This document shows positions 16,354 to 23,561 of a stretch of 64,000 nucleotides of DNA, piece by piece; the stretch's first letter is position 1, and every line of letters starts with the position of its first letter. The notes under the pieces were generated by a model, which saw nothing but the letters and a program-made list of their open reading frames with translations, had not been told where the DNA came from and ran no database searches. The stretch covers positions 1-64,000 of the forward strand of contig NZ_CP093282.1 of the NCBI RefSeq assembly GCF_026651855.1, read 5' to 3'. The position numbers and the translations under genes are program-made. This DNA comes from Pseudomonas silvicola. GTDB taxonomy: Bacteria; Pseudomonadota; Gammaproteobacteria; Pseudomonadales; Pseudomonadaceae.

Positions 16354-16377
16354 GCCTAACACATATATGTGATAAGC
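16354..16377. promoter_or_regulatory. Imperfect operator palindrome
   Basis: Two 12 bp half sites around CACATATATGTG, with two mismatches between arms. It lies 43 bp ahead of the next gene and nearly matches the perfect palindrome after that gene. Confidence 0.6.
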
Positions 16378-16420
16378 TGTATTGAACACAGGACTCGATT
16401 TCACGGGAGGGAAGGGGGCC

Positions 16421-16936
16421 ATGATAGAGCGCGACCAGACTGACCAGGAGCGGTTAATTGCCAGGTATAGCCAGGAAATTGAAGCGGCCTTTGTGCATCA
16501 GATGCAGGCCCTCCTTGAGTACCTGGACAAAGGTATAGGCAAGCCAGCCTCCATTGCTGGCCGGTGCGGAGCTGAACTTGGGGCCGCTCACAAACGCTGC
16601 AAACGTAGCCTGGTACTAATGGCGCTTCGCGCCGAGCGGGATAGGGGGCTCGATGTCACCCCCGCAGTCGCTGCGCACTGTTTCCAGCGGCTTATTGGGC
16701 GAAGCATCGATGACCGCGCCGCAGCCGCGACCTTTGCGACTCCGGGCCGAACCGCCGCCGACAAGTCACGCGTCAGCGCCGACGACTTGGCTGCGCTGGA
16801 AAGCACGCTCCGCGCCCAGGTCCGCGATTTGATTATTGAGATGGAGATAATCCGAGTCGACGCCCGCGAAACATACGCTGAGCGCACCAGAGCGGCCGCC
16901 CGCGAACAGGCTGAAGCGAAACTTCTGGGGCCCTGA
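16421..16936 (+). CDS. Unknown charged helical protein between two palindromes
   Basis: 171 residues from ATG 16421, which has GGAGG/AAGGGGG upstream; a longer in-frame start at 16382 is not supported. It is Ala/Arg/Glu-rich and helical with a long C-terminal helix. No family is recognised. The gene sits between two near-identical ATATAT-centred palindromes, a layout expected for an autoregulator or a gene regulated at both ends. Confidence 0.72.
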   Translation: MIERDQTDQERLIARYSQEIEAAFVHQMQALLEYLDKGIGKPASIAGRCGAELGAAHKRCKRSLVLMALRAERDRGLDVTPAVAAHCFQRLIGRSIDDRAAAATFATPGRTAADKSRVSADDLAALESTLRAQVRDLIIEMEIIRVDARETYAERTRAAAREQAEAKLLGP

Positions 16937-16955
16937 CCAGGAACTGCCCGAGTAT

Positions 16956-16979
16956 GCCTAACACATATATGTGTTAGGC
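16956..16979. promoter_or_regulatory. Perfect 24 bp palindrome
   Basis: Each half reads GCCTAACACATA. It lies 19 bp after the 171-residue gene. It could be an operator, or a cruciform/terminator between this gene and the convergent gene to the right. Confidence 0.65.
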
Positions 16980-17013
16980 CTATAAAAGCGCAGCCTGGCA
17001 ATCTTGCGGAGGG

Positions 17014-17325
17014 CTACCCCCCGCCACTCTTTCCGGTCCTGGGCTTGATGGCCACTGTTTGCGAGACATGGTAAGCAGGTACCCATCGAGTCGGCAACAC
17101 CGTGCCATGGAGCGACCCCCCATGACCGCTAATCACGAACGCTACGGGCTCTTCGCCCTTCGCGACTCGTCTGCGATCCAGCTTCCAATACCCGGCGGTT
17201 TTGATGTCGTCGGGTTTGACCGGCCAGCATTCAGAGCCCCCTGGCTGACATTCATAATGAGGCACTGCAGGATTGTCAGCCTGCTCAGCTTTCAACCTGG
17301 CAACAACTTTCTCAGAGCGGGACAT
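17014..17325 (-). CDS. Small unknown protein
   Basis: 103 residues with AGAGGTG upstream of ATG 17325. It is basic, with two cysteines (YECQPGGSECW) and a Gly-rich stretch. No family is recognised. It is convergent with the 171-residue gene. Confidence 0.7.
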   Translation of the reverse strand: MSRSEKVVARLKAEQADNPAVPHYECQPGGSECWPVKPDDIKTAGYWKLDRRRVAKGEEPVAFVISGHGGSLHGTVLPTRWVPAYHVSQTVAIKPRTGKSGGG

Positions 17326-17340
17326 AAATCACCTCTGTTA

Positions 17341-17392
17341 TGCAATCAAACGCAGCATCGATCGGCGCCGCCGGCAGCGCGTTTTGATTGCA
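17341..17392. repeat. Paired TGATNGCA boxes, site S5
   Basis: TGCAATCA at 17341 and TGATTGCA at 17385, 44 bp apart and inverted. The spacer holds GCATCGATCGGCGCC, close to the spacer of S8. The right box is 2 bp past the stop of the next minus gene. Confidence 0.65.
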
Positions 17393-17394
17393 TT

Positions 17395-17658
17395 TTATGA
17401 CGCAATAAAAGCGTCGTCCTGGTTCGCCAGCTCGATCACGTGTGCGCAATGGCTGCTCAGCCCGCGCAGCGCTTGCTTGTAGCTCAGCAAACTCAATTCC
17501 AGCTCCTTAATCCGCGCGTTGGCTTCGGCCAGTTGCGCCGTGGTAGAGACCCCAATGTTGGCAGCCTTTACCAACGCCTTCGCGGTTGTTTTTTCCCCGG
17601 TCAATTTGCCAAAGGCGTCTTTTTCTTCCGGGGTCAAATCACGAATAGTCAAAGCCAT
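17395..17658 (-). CDS. Small helical protein
   Basis: 87 residues, beginning MALTIRDLTPEEKDAF, then a helical, coiled-coil-like stretch. AGGTGA precedes the ATG. No family is recognised. The upstream 55-residue membrane protein gene ends 4 bp before this start. Confidence 0.7.
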   Translation of the reverse strand: MALTIRDLTPEEKDAFGKLTGEKTTAKALVKAANIGVSTTAQLAEANARIKELELSLLSYKQALRGLSSHCAHVIELANQDDAFIAS

Positions 17659-17662
17659 GCTG

Positions 17663-17830
17663 TCACCTCGATAGCTGAATTACGGGCGTCAGCACCAGGA
17701 CTGACCAGGCAAATGCTGCCGCAAAGCATTTGTTTCTTAGGACTGGTTTTTTGCTCCAGGACCGCCATGCGATCAGCAGCAAAATCCAGGTTGGTACCAA
17801 CATCAGAAACACATTAATGAGCAGGTTCAT
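17663..17830 (-). CDS. 55-residue two-helix membrane protein
   Basis: A short frame from ATG 17830 with AGAGGG 8 nt upstream. It has two hydrophobic segments (LLINVFLMLVPTWILLLI and AFAWSVLVLTPVI) split by a basic loop. Its stop overlaps the ribosome site of the next gene, supporting translation. Function unknown. Confidence 0.62.
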   Translation of the reverse strand: MNLLINVFLMLVPTWILLLIAWRSWSKKPVLRNKCFAAAFAWSVLVLTPVIQLSR

Positions 17831-17856
17831 AACAAGCCCTCTACATGTGTCGGGAC

Positions 17857-18135
17857 TCAGGATCCCGAGGGGTTTAGTTCCAGGGTATTGGGGTCCACGA
17901 ACAAGTCAGCCATAAGTGCAATAGCTGCTTGCTCGTCGGGGCTCGGCTCCGGGTTTTGAGCGTGGAAAATACGAGCTGTGGTGTGCGCGTACCGAACCAC
18001 CTCCGCTAGCGCCTCAACCTCCGATCCAGCCACCCCTGACGCATGCTGGCCGCCGATCACCACGGTGTAGCCCCAACTGGTTGGGGCATGGTCGTGAAGC
18101 CCATAGGCGAGACTCAAAGAGTACTGAGGCTTCAT
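17857..18135 (-). CDS. Small unknown protein after kfrA
   Basis: 92 residues. Its ATG overlaps the kfrA stop by four bases (ATGA), so it is co-translated with kfrA. It has a short beta-type start (KPQYSLSLAYGL) and an acidic C-terminus. No family is recognised. Confidence 0.72.
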   Translation of the reverse strand: MKPQYSLSLAYGLHDHAPTSWGYTVVIGGQHASGVAGSEVEALAEVVRYAHTTARIFHAQNPEPSPDEQAAIALMADLFVDPNTLELNPSGS

Positions 18136-19157
18136 GGCTTACCCCCTTTAGGTGCCCCACCAGGTTTAGCCGCGGGCTTCGTAGAACTCTTGGTAGCCGC
18201 TTTCGGCTGCGCGGGTTTCTGCGCCGTAGGTGGTGCCTGCAACGCCTTCAACTGTTCGTCCAGCACCTGCGCACGACCGATAGCCAACGCCTCGTTGCGC
18301 CGAGACTGATCCAGCTCCTGCTGAACGCTGTGTAGCTCGACCTTGGCGGCCTCTCGCGCGGATTGCAGCTCTTGGCGGACCACGCTCAGCTGCTCGGCCA
18401 AATGAGTCTGGGAGGTTTCGGCTTTCTGCAGCGATCCTTCCAGCTCGCGAACATTGCCCCGCAGATCCTGGCATACGCGGGCATCTTCCACGTGCTGCTT
18501 CTCGGCACGCTCAACGTCGCCCAGAGCCTGCGCCTGTAGCTGCCGCGCCATTTGTTCCTGCTGCTTGGCCTCGGCAAGCTGGGCCCGCAGATCTGCCAGC
18601 TGGGCATTGGCCGACTCGGCCTGTGCCTTGGCGGCCGCTTCAGTGGACGACACTCGCTCGCGAAGCTGAGCCAGCTCCAGGGCTTGGTCCTGAACTTTGC
18701 CCTGGGACTCCACCAGCTGCTGGTTGAGCGCTTCCAGGTCGCCCTCAACCTGGTCGAGTTTGGCTTCCAGTTCATCAACCATTGCTGAGGCATCGGCAAG
18801 CTCTCTTTCGGCCTGCTCTTTCTGGTCGCCAGCGCTACGCACAACCTCAGCAACCCGCCGCTCGCTGGCCCGTACAGCCTTGCCATTGATGTCGACGACG
18901 ATGGTGGACAGCTGCTGGACCAGACTCGCGCAGGCCGTTTCAAGCTGCTGGGCAACCTCAATAGGCAGCTCAGTAACCGGCTCAGGCTCCACGGCCGCTT
19001 GGCTTGCCAAGTGCTCGTCCCAGACCTTCTTGAGACGTGCCTGATCCCCGCCGCCGACCAGCTTGCGCAGCGCGAAGCCGGTCACGGTCTTGCCGCCAGC
19101 CTGAATCTTCAAGCCTGCTTCGATGATTTGCTCACTGGTGAAATCTGCTGGGCGCAT
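18132..19157 (-). CDS. kfrA: KfrA-like coiled-coil DNA-binding protein
   Basis: 341 residues. The N-terminal 60 residues (MRPADFTSEQIIEAGLKIQ, later ARLKKVWDEH) match the KfrA DNA-binding domain type. About 240 residues of nearly continuous coiled coil follow and then a Lys/Ala/Pro-rich tail. KfrA proteins are plasmid nucleoid-associated, autoregulating proteins that aid stable inheritance. ATG 19157 has AGGAGG 7 nt upstream; the in-frame extension to 19307 translates the tetranucleotide repeats and is rejected. Confidence 0.88.
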   Translation of the reverse strand: MRPADFTSEQIIEAGLKIQAGGKTVTGFALRKLVGGGDQARLKKVWDEHLASQAAVEPEPVTELPIEVAQQLETACASLVQQLSTIVVDINGKAVRASERRVAEVVRSAGDQKEQAERELADASAMVDELEAKLDQVEGDLEALNQQLVESQGKVQDQALELAQLRERVSSTEAAAKAQAESANAQLADLRAQLAEAKQQEQMARQLQAQALGDVERAEKQHVEDARVCQDLRGNVRELEGSLQKAETSQTHLAEQLSVVRQELQSAREAAKVELHSVQQELDQSRRNEALAIGRAQVLDEQLKALQAPPTAQKPAQPKAATKSSTKPAAKPGGAPKGGKP

Positions 19158-19202
19158 ACAAAAGCCTCCTAAGTGTTCACCAATACTACACCACCCCCAA
19201 AT

Positions 19203-19258
19203 GAAAAGAAAGTAAGTAAGTACGAAAGAAAGTAAGTAAGTAAGTAAGAAAGTAAGAA
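19203..19258. repeat. AAGT/AAAG tetranucleotide tract upstream of kfrA
   Basis: Interrupted AAGT and AAAG tetranucleotides about 45 to 100 bp ahead of kfrA. This could be the KfrA operator or a slippage-prone spacing element. Confidence 0.6.
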
Positions 19259-19298
19259 ATTGACAAAAGAAGTAAGATTGCCTGGTTGACGGTCTGAA

Positions 19299-19350
19299 TG
19301 ATTGCATTCGGGCAACCAGGTGCCGCGCTGGCCACCTTTTTTTGCCATCA
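19299..19350. repeat. Paired TGATNGCA boxes, site S6
   Basis: TGATTGCA at 19299 and TGCCATCA at 19343, 44 bp apart. It lies between the kfrA leader and the terminator of the next gene. Confidence 0.6.
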
Positions 19351-19352
19351 AA

Positions 19353-19385
19353 AAACCCGCCTCAGCGCTAACTGGGCGGGTTTGG
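19353..19385 (-). terminator. Rho-independent terminator, leftward
   Basis: Read leftward, ACCCGCC and GGCGGGT pair with a loop containing AGCGCT, followed by six T. It ends the 77-residue gene. Confidence 0.75.
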
Positions 19386-19400
19386 GTAGATCTGCGTTCG

Positions 19401-19634
19401 CTAACGCAGCGGCTCGCACATAACGTTGAACGAATCGCTGCCATCGGTAGACCGATCCGGTACCAAGCTCCACCCCAGCTGCCGCGCCACGGCGGCCAAT
19501 GCTGCTATCTCCAGGTCGTCCTGGTAGCTCTGGCCCCTCGCGCGGTAGCCAGCGCCGATAGCCGACAGGCGAGCCGATAATGCAGTGATGATGAATGCCA
19601 CGTTTTCCTGGGGCACGGTGACGGTGTGGTTCAT
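19401..19634 (-). CDS. Small unknown protein
   Basis: 77 residues from ATG 19634, with GGAG 9 nt upstream; a longer frame to 19679 is possible but overlaps the promoter region. The sequence begins MNHTVTVPQENVAFI and is Ala-rich in the centre. It is divergent from HTH-array protein B and ends at a clear terminator. Confidence 0.68.
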   Translation of the reverse strand: MNHTVTVPQENVAFIITALSARLSAIGAGYRARGQSYQDDLEIAALAAVARQLGWSLVPDRSTDGSDSFNVMCEPLR

Positions 19635-19723
19635 AGTGACGGGCTCCGGCAGTCCTGGGCAGGGGCGCGCCAGGTACACTCACTGTATCGTAACGTACTG
19701 ATATTCCTTGTGACCTTGCTGAA

Positions 19724-19775
19724 TGATGGCAAACACTTGTGCTGCAGGACGTTTTCAGCCTTCCATTTGATTGCA
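19724..19775. repeat. Paired TGATNGCA boxes, site S7
   Basis: TGATGGCA at 19724 and TGATTGCA at 19768, 44 bp apart, direct. The right box ends 14 bp before ATG 19790, so it can act as an operator of the HTH-array gene. Confidence 0.6.
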
Positions 19776-19789
19776 AATTCCTTGGACCG

Positions 19790-20230
19790 ATGCCTAAGAA
19801 CTCCAGAATCGCCCCCTACGACGATGCGCTGGGCACGATGCCAGATGCCTGGATCGCGCAGGCCGCGAACATGACCACCGAAGCAGTGCGACAGCGGCGA
19901 TTGCGGCTTGGCATTCCTGCCTATGTCACTCCAGCCGATACCACGCTGGACGCATTTCATCAGCTGATGGGAATGATGCCGGATGCTGCGATTGCCAAGC
20001 TCGCAGGAACGGCCGCAGCGAGGGTTTCGTACCGCAGAAATGCACTTGGCATTCCCGCCTACGTCAACCAGGCTGAGCCACTCGCTGCTCACGACCACTT
20101 GCTGGGCACCATGACCGACCAGGCCGTGGCGGATTTAGCTGGGGTATCGAAACAGGCGATCACAGCCCGCAGATCTGCCAAAGGAATACCTTCGTTCCGT
20201 GACCAAAGCCGTAACCGCACCTGCCCTTGA
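19790..20230 (+). CDS. HTH-array protein B (three HTH-like repeats)
   Basis: 146 residues made of three repeats with a 45-46 residue period: LGTMPDAWIAQAANMTTEAV, MGMMPDAAIAKLAGTAAARV and LGTMTDQAVADLAGVSKQAI, each followed by RR...GIP. Each repeat resembles a small HTH with a conserved GIP(A/S)(Y/F) connector. The pattern is shared with the minus-strand protein at 9093. ATG 19790 has a weak ribosome site, and GTG 19739 in frame is an alternative. The stop codon lies inside the first bases of hairpin-chain copy 2, so the C-terminus (RNRTCP) is at the element border. Confidence 0.7.
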   Translation: MPKNSRIAPYDDALGTMPDAWIAQAANMTTEAVRQRRLRLGIPAYVTPADTTLDAFHQLMGMMPDAAIAKLAGTAAARVSYRRNALGIPAYVNQAEPLAAHDHLLGTMTDQAVADLAGVSKQAITARRSAKGIPSFRDQSRNRTCP

Positions 20231-20470
20231 ACGGAGCGCGGTCAAGCTGAATGGCGGGGGCCCCGCCGCAGGTGGGTTCCGCGTCCGCAGGACCGCCGCA
20301 GGCGCATTCTGCTTGACGGTGCGCAGTGACCCCCAATCTTGGCCTGGGAGTGCAGTGGAGCTTCACCCCACTGCGCTCCCGAGGCACCGGGATGATCCCC
20401 GGCGGGTTTACAAGGGCAGCGCCCTTGGTTTGTGATTGCCGTCCAGGGGGCACCCCTGGCCGCCGGAGGC
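20226..20470 (-). repeat. 245 bp hairpin-chain element, copy 2
   Basis: Inverted relative to copy 1 and of the same length, with the CTTGA...TCAAG end at 20226 and the GGAGGC end at 20470. It abuts the stop of HTH-array protein B. Site S8 lies about 70 bp to the right. Confidence 0.8.
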
Positions 20471-20539
20471 GTCTGTACGTGAAATCTGTAAGAGTTTCGG
20501 CAGGTAGCACCTGCGCTTTTCACGACAACGCACAAGGAA

Positions 20540-20591
20540 TGATTGCATTACCGGCATCGATCGCGGCCGCCGGCGGCGAGTAATGATTGCA
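20540..20591. repeat. Paired TGATNGCA boxes, site S8
   Basis: TGATTGCA at 20540 and 20584, 44 bp apart, direct. The spacer GCATCGATCG-CGGCCGCCGGC is nearly that of S5. The right box lies 7 bp past the stop of the next minus gene. Confidence 0.65.
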
Positions 20592-20598
20592 TTCTTTC

Positions 20599-20832
20599 TC
20601 AGCTTTCTCGATCAAGAAAAGCCTCGGCGGCGTCCGCATAACGGGCATCGGCCAATTCGTTCAGCTCGATCAACTCACTATCATCAATCACACCAAGGCG
20701 GTGCAGCACCTCAGCATGTTTTCGCAACGCGCCGTGCTGGGATTCAGGAATGTTCCGGGCTGCTTTCTCGTCGGCCAGCAGTTCATGCCAGGCTTGCAGC
20801 TCTGCTGCTTTTGCTTCATCAGGGATAATCAT
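20599..20832 (-). CDS. Small helical protein next to oriV
   Basis: 77 residues from ATG 20832, with GGAGAG about 7 nt upstream. Longer in-frame starts up to 21006 run into the non-coding origin and are rejected. The C-terminal stretch VLHRLGVIDDSELIELNELAD resembles VLHRIGLLSVAELDDQTAAN at the end of the HTH regulator at 35709, pointing to a shared helical module. Function unknown. Confidence 0.66.
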   Translation of the reverse strand: MIIPDEAKAAELQAWHELLADEKAARNIPESQHGALRKHAEVLHRLGVIDDSELIELNELADARYADAAEAFLDRES

Positions 20833-21292
20833 TGCGATCTCTCCAGGGCAGAGCCATAGGATTGAGATAGCACGCTGCAAACGCGGTTCAATCATTCGCC
20901 AGGCGCCGCGGTAGACCGGCAAAACGCCAAACTCAAAATGCATGCCTTCACCGAAGGCACCTAGCGTACTTAAGGCACAAGGGTTCTTGGGGAAACCCGC
21001 GCGCACGCGCGCCCGGTTGAGGCGGCAGGTGGCGCAGCCGCCTGGGGCCGATTTATCCGGGTCTTAGCGTCTCAGGACAGCTTCACCGTCCTGGGACGCT
21101 TAGACGGGTTGTGGTAAGGTCTCGGCCACACCCAAAGCCCACGGGTGCAGGGGCCGTAGGCTCCTGCCGAGGGTCTGGGGCGAGCAGCCCCAGGGTCTCG
21201 CGCCGTGCCTTCGGCACGATTTGCGCGAGGCGTCATTTGGTGCTGCGCAGCGGCACCACCCATCTGTAGCTTTAAAACCCACTGGTTAATGA

Positions 21293-21325
21293 CCGACACT
21301 TAAAAAAATGCTTGCCGACACTTAA
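21293..21325 (+). repeat. Two 11 bp direct repeats in oriV
   Basis: CCGACACTTAA at 21293 and 21315, 22 bp apart (about two helical turns), with an A-rich spacer. Possible RepA binding sites. Confidence 0.5.
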
Positions 21326-21357
21326 CGTCAACTATTCAAGAGCTTAGCCATGCGGCC

Positions 21358-21366
21358 TGTGGATAA
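21358..21366 (-). promoter_or_regulatory. DnaA box
   Basis: TGTGGATAA, the exact complement of the DnaA box TTATCCACA, about 130 bp downstream of the repA stop. Confidence 0.75.
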
Positions 21367-21497
21367 CTTTGTTTTTGAGGGGGGTTGCGCTGCTATTCGG
21401 AGCTGCGCACGTGGCGCAGCGGCGTTTTTAGCGTCAATCAGCAGTGGTGGGCAGGGATTGCCCGCCATCAGGGCGTGGGGAGGCCTGTCAGGGCTGA

Positions 21498-22373
21498 CTA
21501 GGCGGTATGTTGGTCGAAGTTTGCAAGCCTTCGGTCTACCTCGGCGTTGATCGCCTGGGCATCCCAATCCGGGTATGCCTGCTTGAGCTGGATCAGTAGA
21601 TCCAGCCTGGCACGCATGAAGTCTTCGCTCCGGGGCTGCGCGGGGCGGGTAAAGGCCGCTTTCGCGGCCGCTACGGTCTTGGCGGCTGCTTTGCCGGTGG
21701 CCACCCCCCCCAGCACCAGGGCATTACGGGCCCACCCTGTGAGGGTACCGCCAGCCTTCTTGATTTTCTTCGCCAGCCGGTCAGATGCCCGCTCTTTCTC
21801 ATTCTGCAAGCGGCGGCCAAGGCCAAAGGCCGTAAATAGTAGGCGGTTAACCGCTTTAACGGCCGCCAGGCCGCGCCAGGAGCCGTCAGGCTGTAATTGC
21901 CGTGGCTGGGCGACGGTGATTAGGTTTGCACGCTTGAGGTCCGCCATGGCGCGTTCAGCGCGGCGCATGGGAAGCCCGGTGAACTCGACCAGGTAGGGCA
22001 ACGTCAGGGACATGAAGCCTTCTCTGGTCGGTACCCCGCAGCGCAGCGACACCAGATCGGTACGCGAGATAATCGCACGCAGCAACAGCAGGCAGCTTTC
22101 GCGGCGCTCGCTGCGTTGCTGCCTGCCTTTCTTGCTGAGATTGGCGTTGCGCAGTGATGGGATGACGTTAGGCGCGCTGTAGTAGCGCGTCACCCGCTCC
22201 TGCAGTTCGATCAGGATGCCAGGCAGTTGCTTGTCTGAAGTGGTCACGGGCTTGACCAGTTCCAGACGCGGCGCGTCGGGAACATGGCCGCAGTAGTTAC
22301 CGCCGTGATTCACACGCGGTACATACGCCCTTTTCTTCCGAGTCCCACTATTAGCCGTTGCGCTTGAGTCCAT
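21498..22373 (-). CDS. repA: RepA replication initiator
   Basis: A 291-residue basic initiator. After a charged N-terminus with HGGNYCGHVP, a winged-helix-like part is seen (LPYLVEFTGLPMRRAERAMA then a segment ending ANLITV), followed by the basic stretch RRLQNEKERASDRLAKKIKK, an order like that of IncFII-type RepA proteins. A C-terminal Ala/Lys-rich tail follows. ATG 22373 is chosen; a TTG 21 nt earlier is possible. The start lies inside a 31-residue leader frame in another reading frame, so translation is probably coupled to that leader and controlled by the antisense RNA. The protein should initiate copying from the origin to its left. Confidence 0.75.
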   Translation of the reverse strand: MDSSATANSGTRKKRAYVPRVNHGGNYCGHVPDAPRLELVKPVTTSDKQLPGILIELQERVTRYYSAPNVIPSLRNANLSKKGRQQRSERRESCLLLLRAIISRTDLVSLRCGVPTREGFMSLTLPYLVEFTGLPMRRAERAMADLKRANLITVAQPRQLQPDGSWRGLAAVKAVNRLLFTAFGLGRRLQNEKERASDRLAKKIKKAGGTLTGWARNALVLGGVATGKAAAKTVAAAKAAFTRPAQPRSEDFMRARLDLLIQLKQAYPDWDAQAINAEVDRRLANFDQHTA

Positions 22374-22446
22374 CTTCCCGCCATTCGGCGGCAAACTGAT
22401 GACATTCTGCCTTCTGCAACTTGCACGAAGCCGCAGTGCCAGCCAT
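22351..22446 (-). CDS. repA leader peptide
   Basis: A 31-residue frame (begins MAGTAASCKLQKAE, ends LKRNG) with an excellent ribosome site AAGGTGA 7 nt ahead of ATG 22446. It overlaps the repA start in a different frame and stops 20 nt inside repA. This is the layout of translationally coupled leader peptides such as Tap and RepY in other antisense-regulated replicons. Confidence 0.6.
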   Translation of the reverse strand: MAGTAASCKLQKAECHQFAAEWREDGLKRNG

Positions 22447-22449
22447 AAT
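22421..22449 (+). promoter_or_regulatory. Promoter of the antisense RNA
   Basis: TTGCAC at 22421, 17 bp spacer, CATAAT at 22444, read against repA. Predicted start near 22456. Confidence 0.65.
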
Positions 22450-22455
22450 CAGCTC

Positions 22456-22541
22456 ACCTTGTTAAGGAACAGGTTTCTACCGTCGAAAGAGAAAACCTGT
22501 TCTGGATTGTCCCAAAAGCCCGGTTACCAGCCGGGCTTTTT
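22456..22541 (+). ncRNA. Antisense copy-control RNA
   Basis: About 86 nt, opposite to the repA leader. It folds into a stem-loop of AACAGGTTT (22468) with AAACCTGTT (22493) and a 16 nt loop, then a 10 bp terminator stem at 22514-22540 with a 7 nt loop and T run. Its 5' end is complementary to the ribosome site of the leader peptide. This fits CopA/RNAI-type plasmid copy control. The RNA is predicted from sequence only. Confidence 0.65.
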
Positions 22542-22557
22542 GGTTTCTGCCATTTGG

Positions 22558-22809
22558 CTATGCCACTTGCAAATTCACTACCTTCACCTCACTGAATCCC
22601 ACACGGGCTACGTCAGCGCTTACCGCCTCAAGACTCTTGTAGATCTTGTGGCGCGTCGACCGGGCAACGGTCATGTATTCATGCGATCCATCTGTGCGCT
22701 CAACAGTGAGCACCCATGCATTTTGTTGCATCGGCGCAGGTGCGACGATTGCCGCTTTTAAAGCGCCGTCCTTGAACAGATCGCGCATTGCAGATAGATC
22801 CACGGCCAT
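22558..22809 (-). CDS. ParC-like small protein 1
   Basis: 83 residues: an N-terminal MRDLFKDG motif, then W-V-L-T-V and a C-terminal segment VGFSEVKVVNL. It shares this pattern with the protein at 22953-23228 and resembles, from memory, ParC partition-associated proteins of Pseudomonas plasmids. ATG 22809 follows GGGGG. It lies just upstream of repA in the same direction and may be co-transcribed through the leader. Confidence 0.68.
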   Translation of the reverse strand: MAVDLSAMRDLFKDGALKAAIVAPAPMQQNAWVLTVERTDGSHEYMTVARSTRHKIYKSLEAVSADVARVGFSEVKVVNLQVA

Positions 22810-22952
22810 TTAGCCCCCAATCAACGTGGTTAGAACCGATTGAAGACTAAGCGCCACTGCATGAAAAAGCAAATTCATGTAGTCAGAAACCTGCAAAAAA
22901 GCATGTATGTACACCTTTGGATGCAGGTTTTTGGAGATTCATGGGCAGGTTT

Positions 22953-23228
22953 TTAGCGTAACGTCCCGCTGCGAGGCGCATCCTCGCGTTCAAATTCCTG
23001 CGGCAGCCGAATCTCGATGCTCCTGAAGCCAATGCGGTGAGCATCCATCAGGGCGGCATTCAACCGCACGTACACCTTCTTCGCTCCCTCGGCGGCCAGG
23101 GTTACAGCCACTTGATCCCCGCTCTGCTTGGTAACGATAAGAGTCCAGCCACCGTCGCAGCACTGTTCAACAGTGGCCCCGGTTAGGACCCCCTCCGTGA
23201 AAAGATCTTTCAGCGTACGTAGTCGCAC
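22953..23228 (-). CDS. ParC-like small protein 2
   Basis: 91 residues with a GTG start and AAGGAAG upstream. It has LKDLFTEG, then W-T-L-I-V, a KKVY element and IGFRSIEI, matching the neighbouring 83-residue protein. The two form a diverged tandem pair between RepA and other small genes. Role in partition or copy control is inferred. Confidence 0.65.
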   Translation of the reverse strand: MRLRTLKDLFTEGVLTGATVEQCCDGGWTLIVTKQSGDQVAVTLAAEGAKKVYVRLNAALMDAHRIGFRSIEIRLPQEFEREDAPRSGTLR

Positions 23229-23255
23229 AGTTCTTCCTTATTCGTATCTGGTTTT

Positions 23256-23307
23256 TGCGATCATATTTTCGATGGCCAGCTCGACCAGGTGCACCGAAAT
23301 GCAATCA
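23256..23307. repeat. Paired TGATNGCA boxes, site S9
   Basis: TGCGATCA at 23256 and TGCAATCA at 23300, 44 bp apart. Nearly identical to S2 and like it placed 9 bp ahead of a hairpin-chain element. Confidence 0.6.
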
Positions 23308-23316
23308 AAATGAATC

Positions 23317-23560
23317 GCCTCCGGCGGCCAGGGGTGCCCCCTGGACGGCAATCACAAACCAAGGGCGCTGCCCTTGTTAACCCGCCGGGGATCATCCCGG
23401 TGCCTCGGGAGCGCAGTGGGGTGAAGCTCCACTGCACTCCCAGGCCAAGATTGGGGTCACTCCTGGCCGTCAAGCAGAATGCGCCTGCGGCGGTCCTACG
23501 GACGCGGAACCCACCTGCGGCGGGGCCCCCGCCATTCAGCTTGACCGCCATCCGTTTCAA
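23317..23560 (+). repeat. 245 bp hairpin-chain element, copy 3
   Basis: Same orientation as copy 1 and about 244 bp. The most diverged copy: the stretch after GGGTCACT and the terminal stem (CTTGACCGCCATCCGTTTCAA) carry several changes. It ends 1 bp before the stop of the minus gene at 23562. Confidence 0.78.
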
Positions 23561-23561
23561 A

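Larger units (their letters stand above)
20833..21497. promoter_or_regulatory. Candidate replication origin (oriV)
   Basis: A 665 bp gene-free stretch just downstream of repA. It holds hairpins, the longest at 21066-21100 (AGCGTC/GACGCT outer arms), a CGTGCC-TTCGG-type hairpin near 21214, two CCGACACTTAA repeats at 21293 and 21315, and a DnaA box at 21358. Position downstream of repA with a DnaA box matches IncFII-like replicons. Confidence 0.6.
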
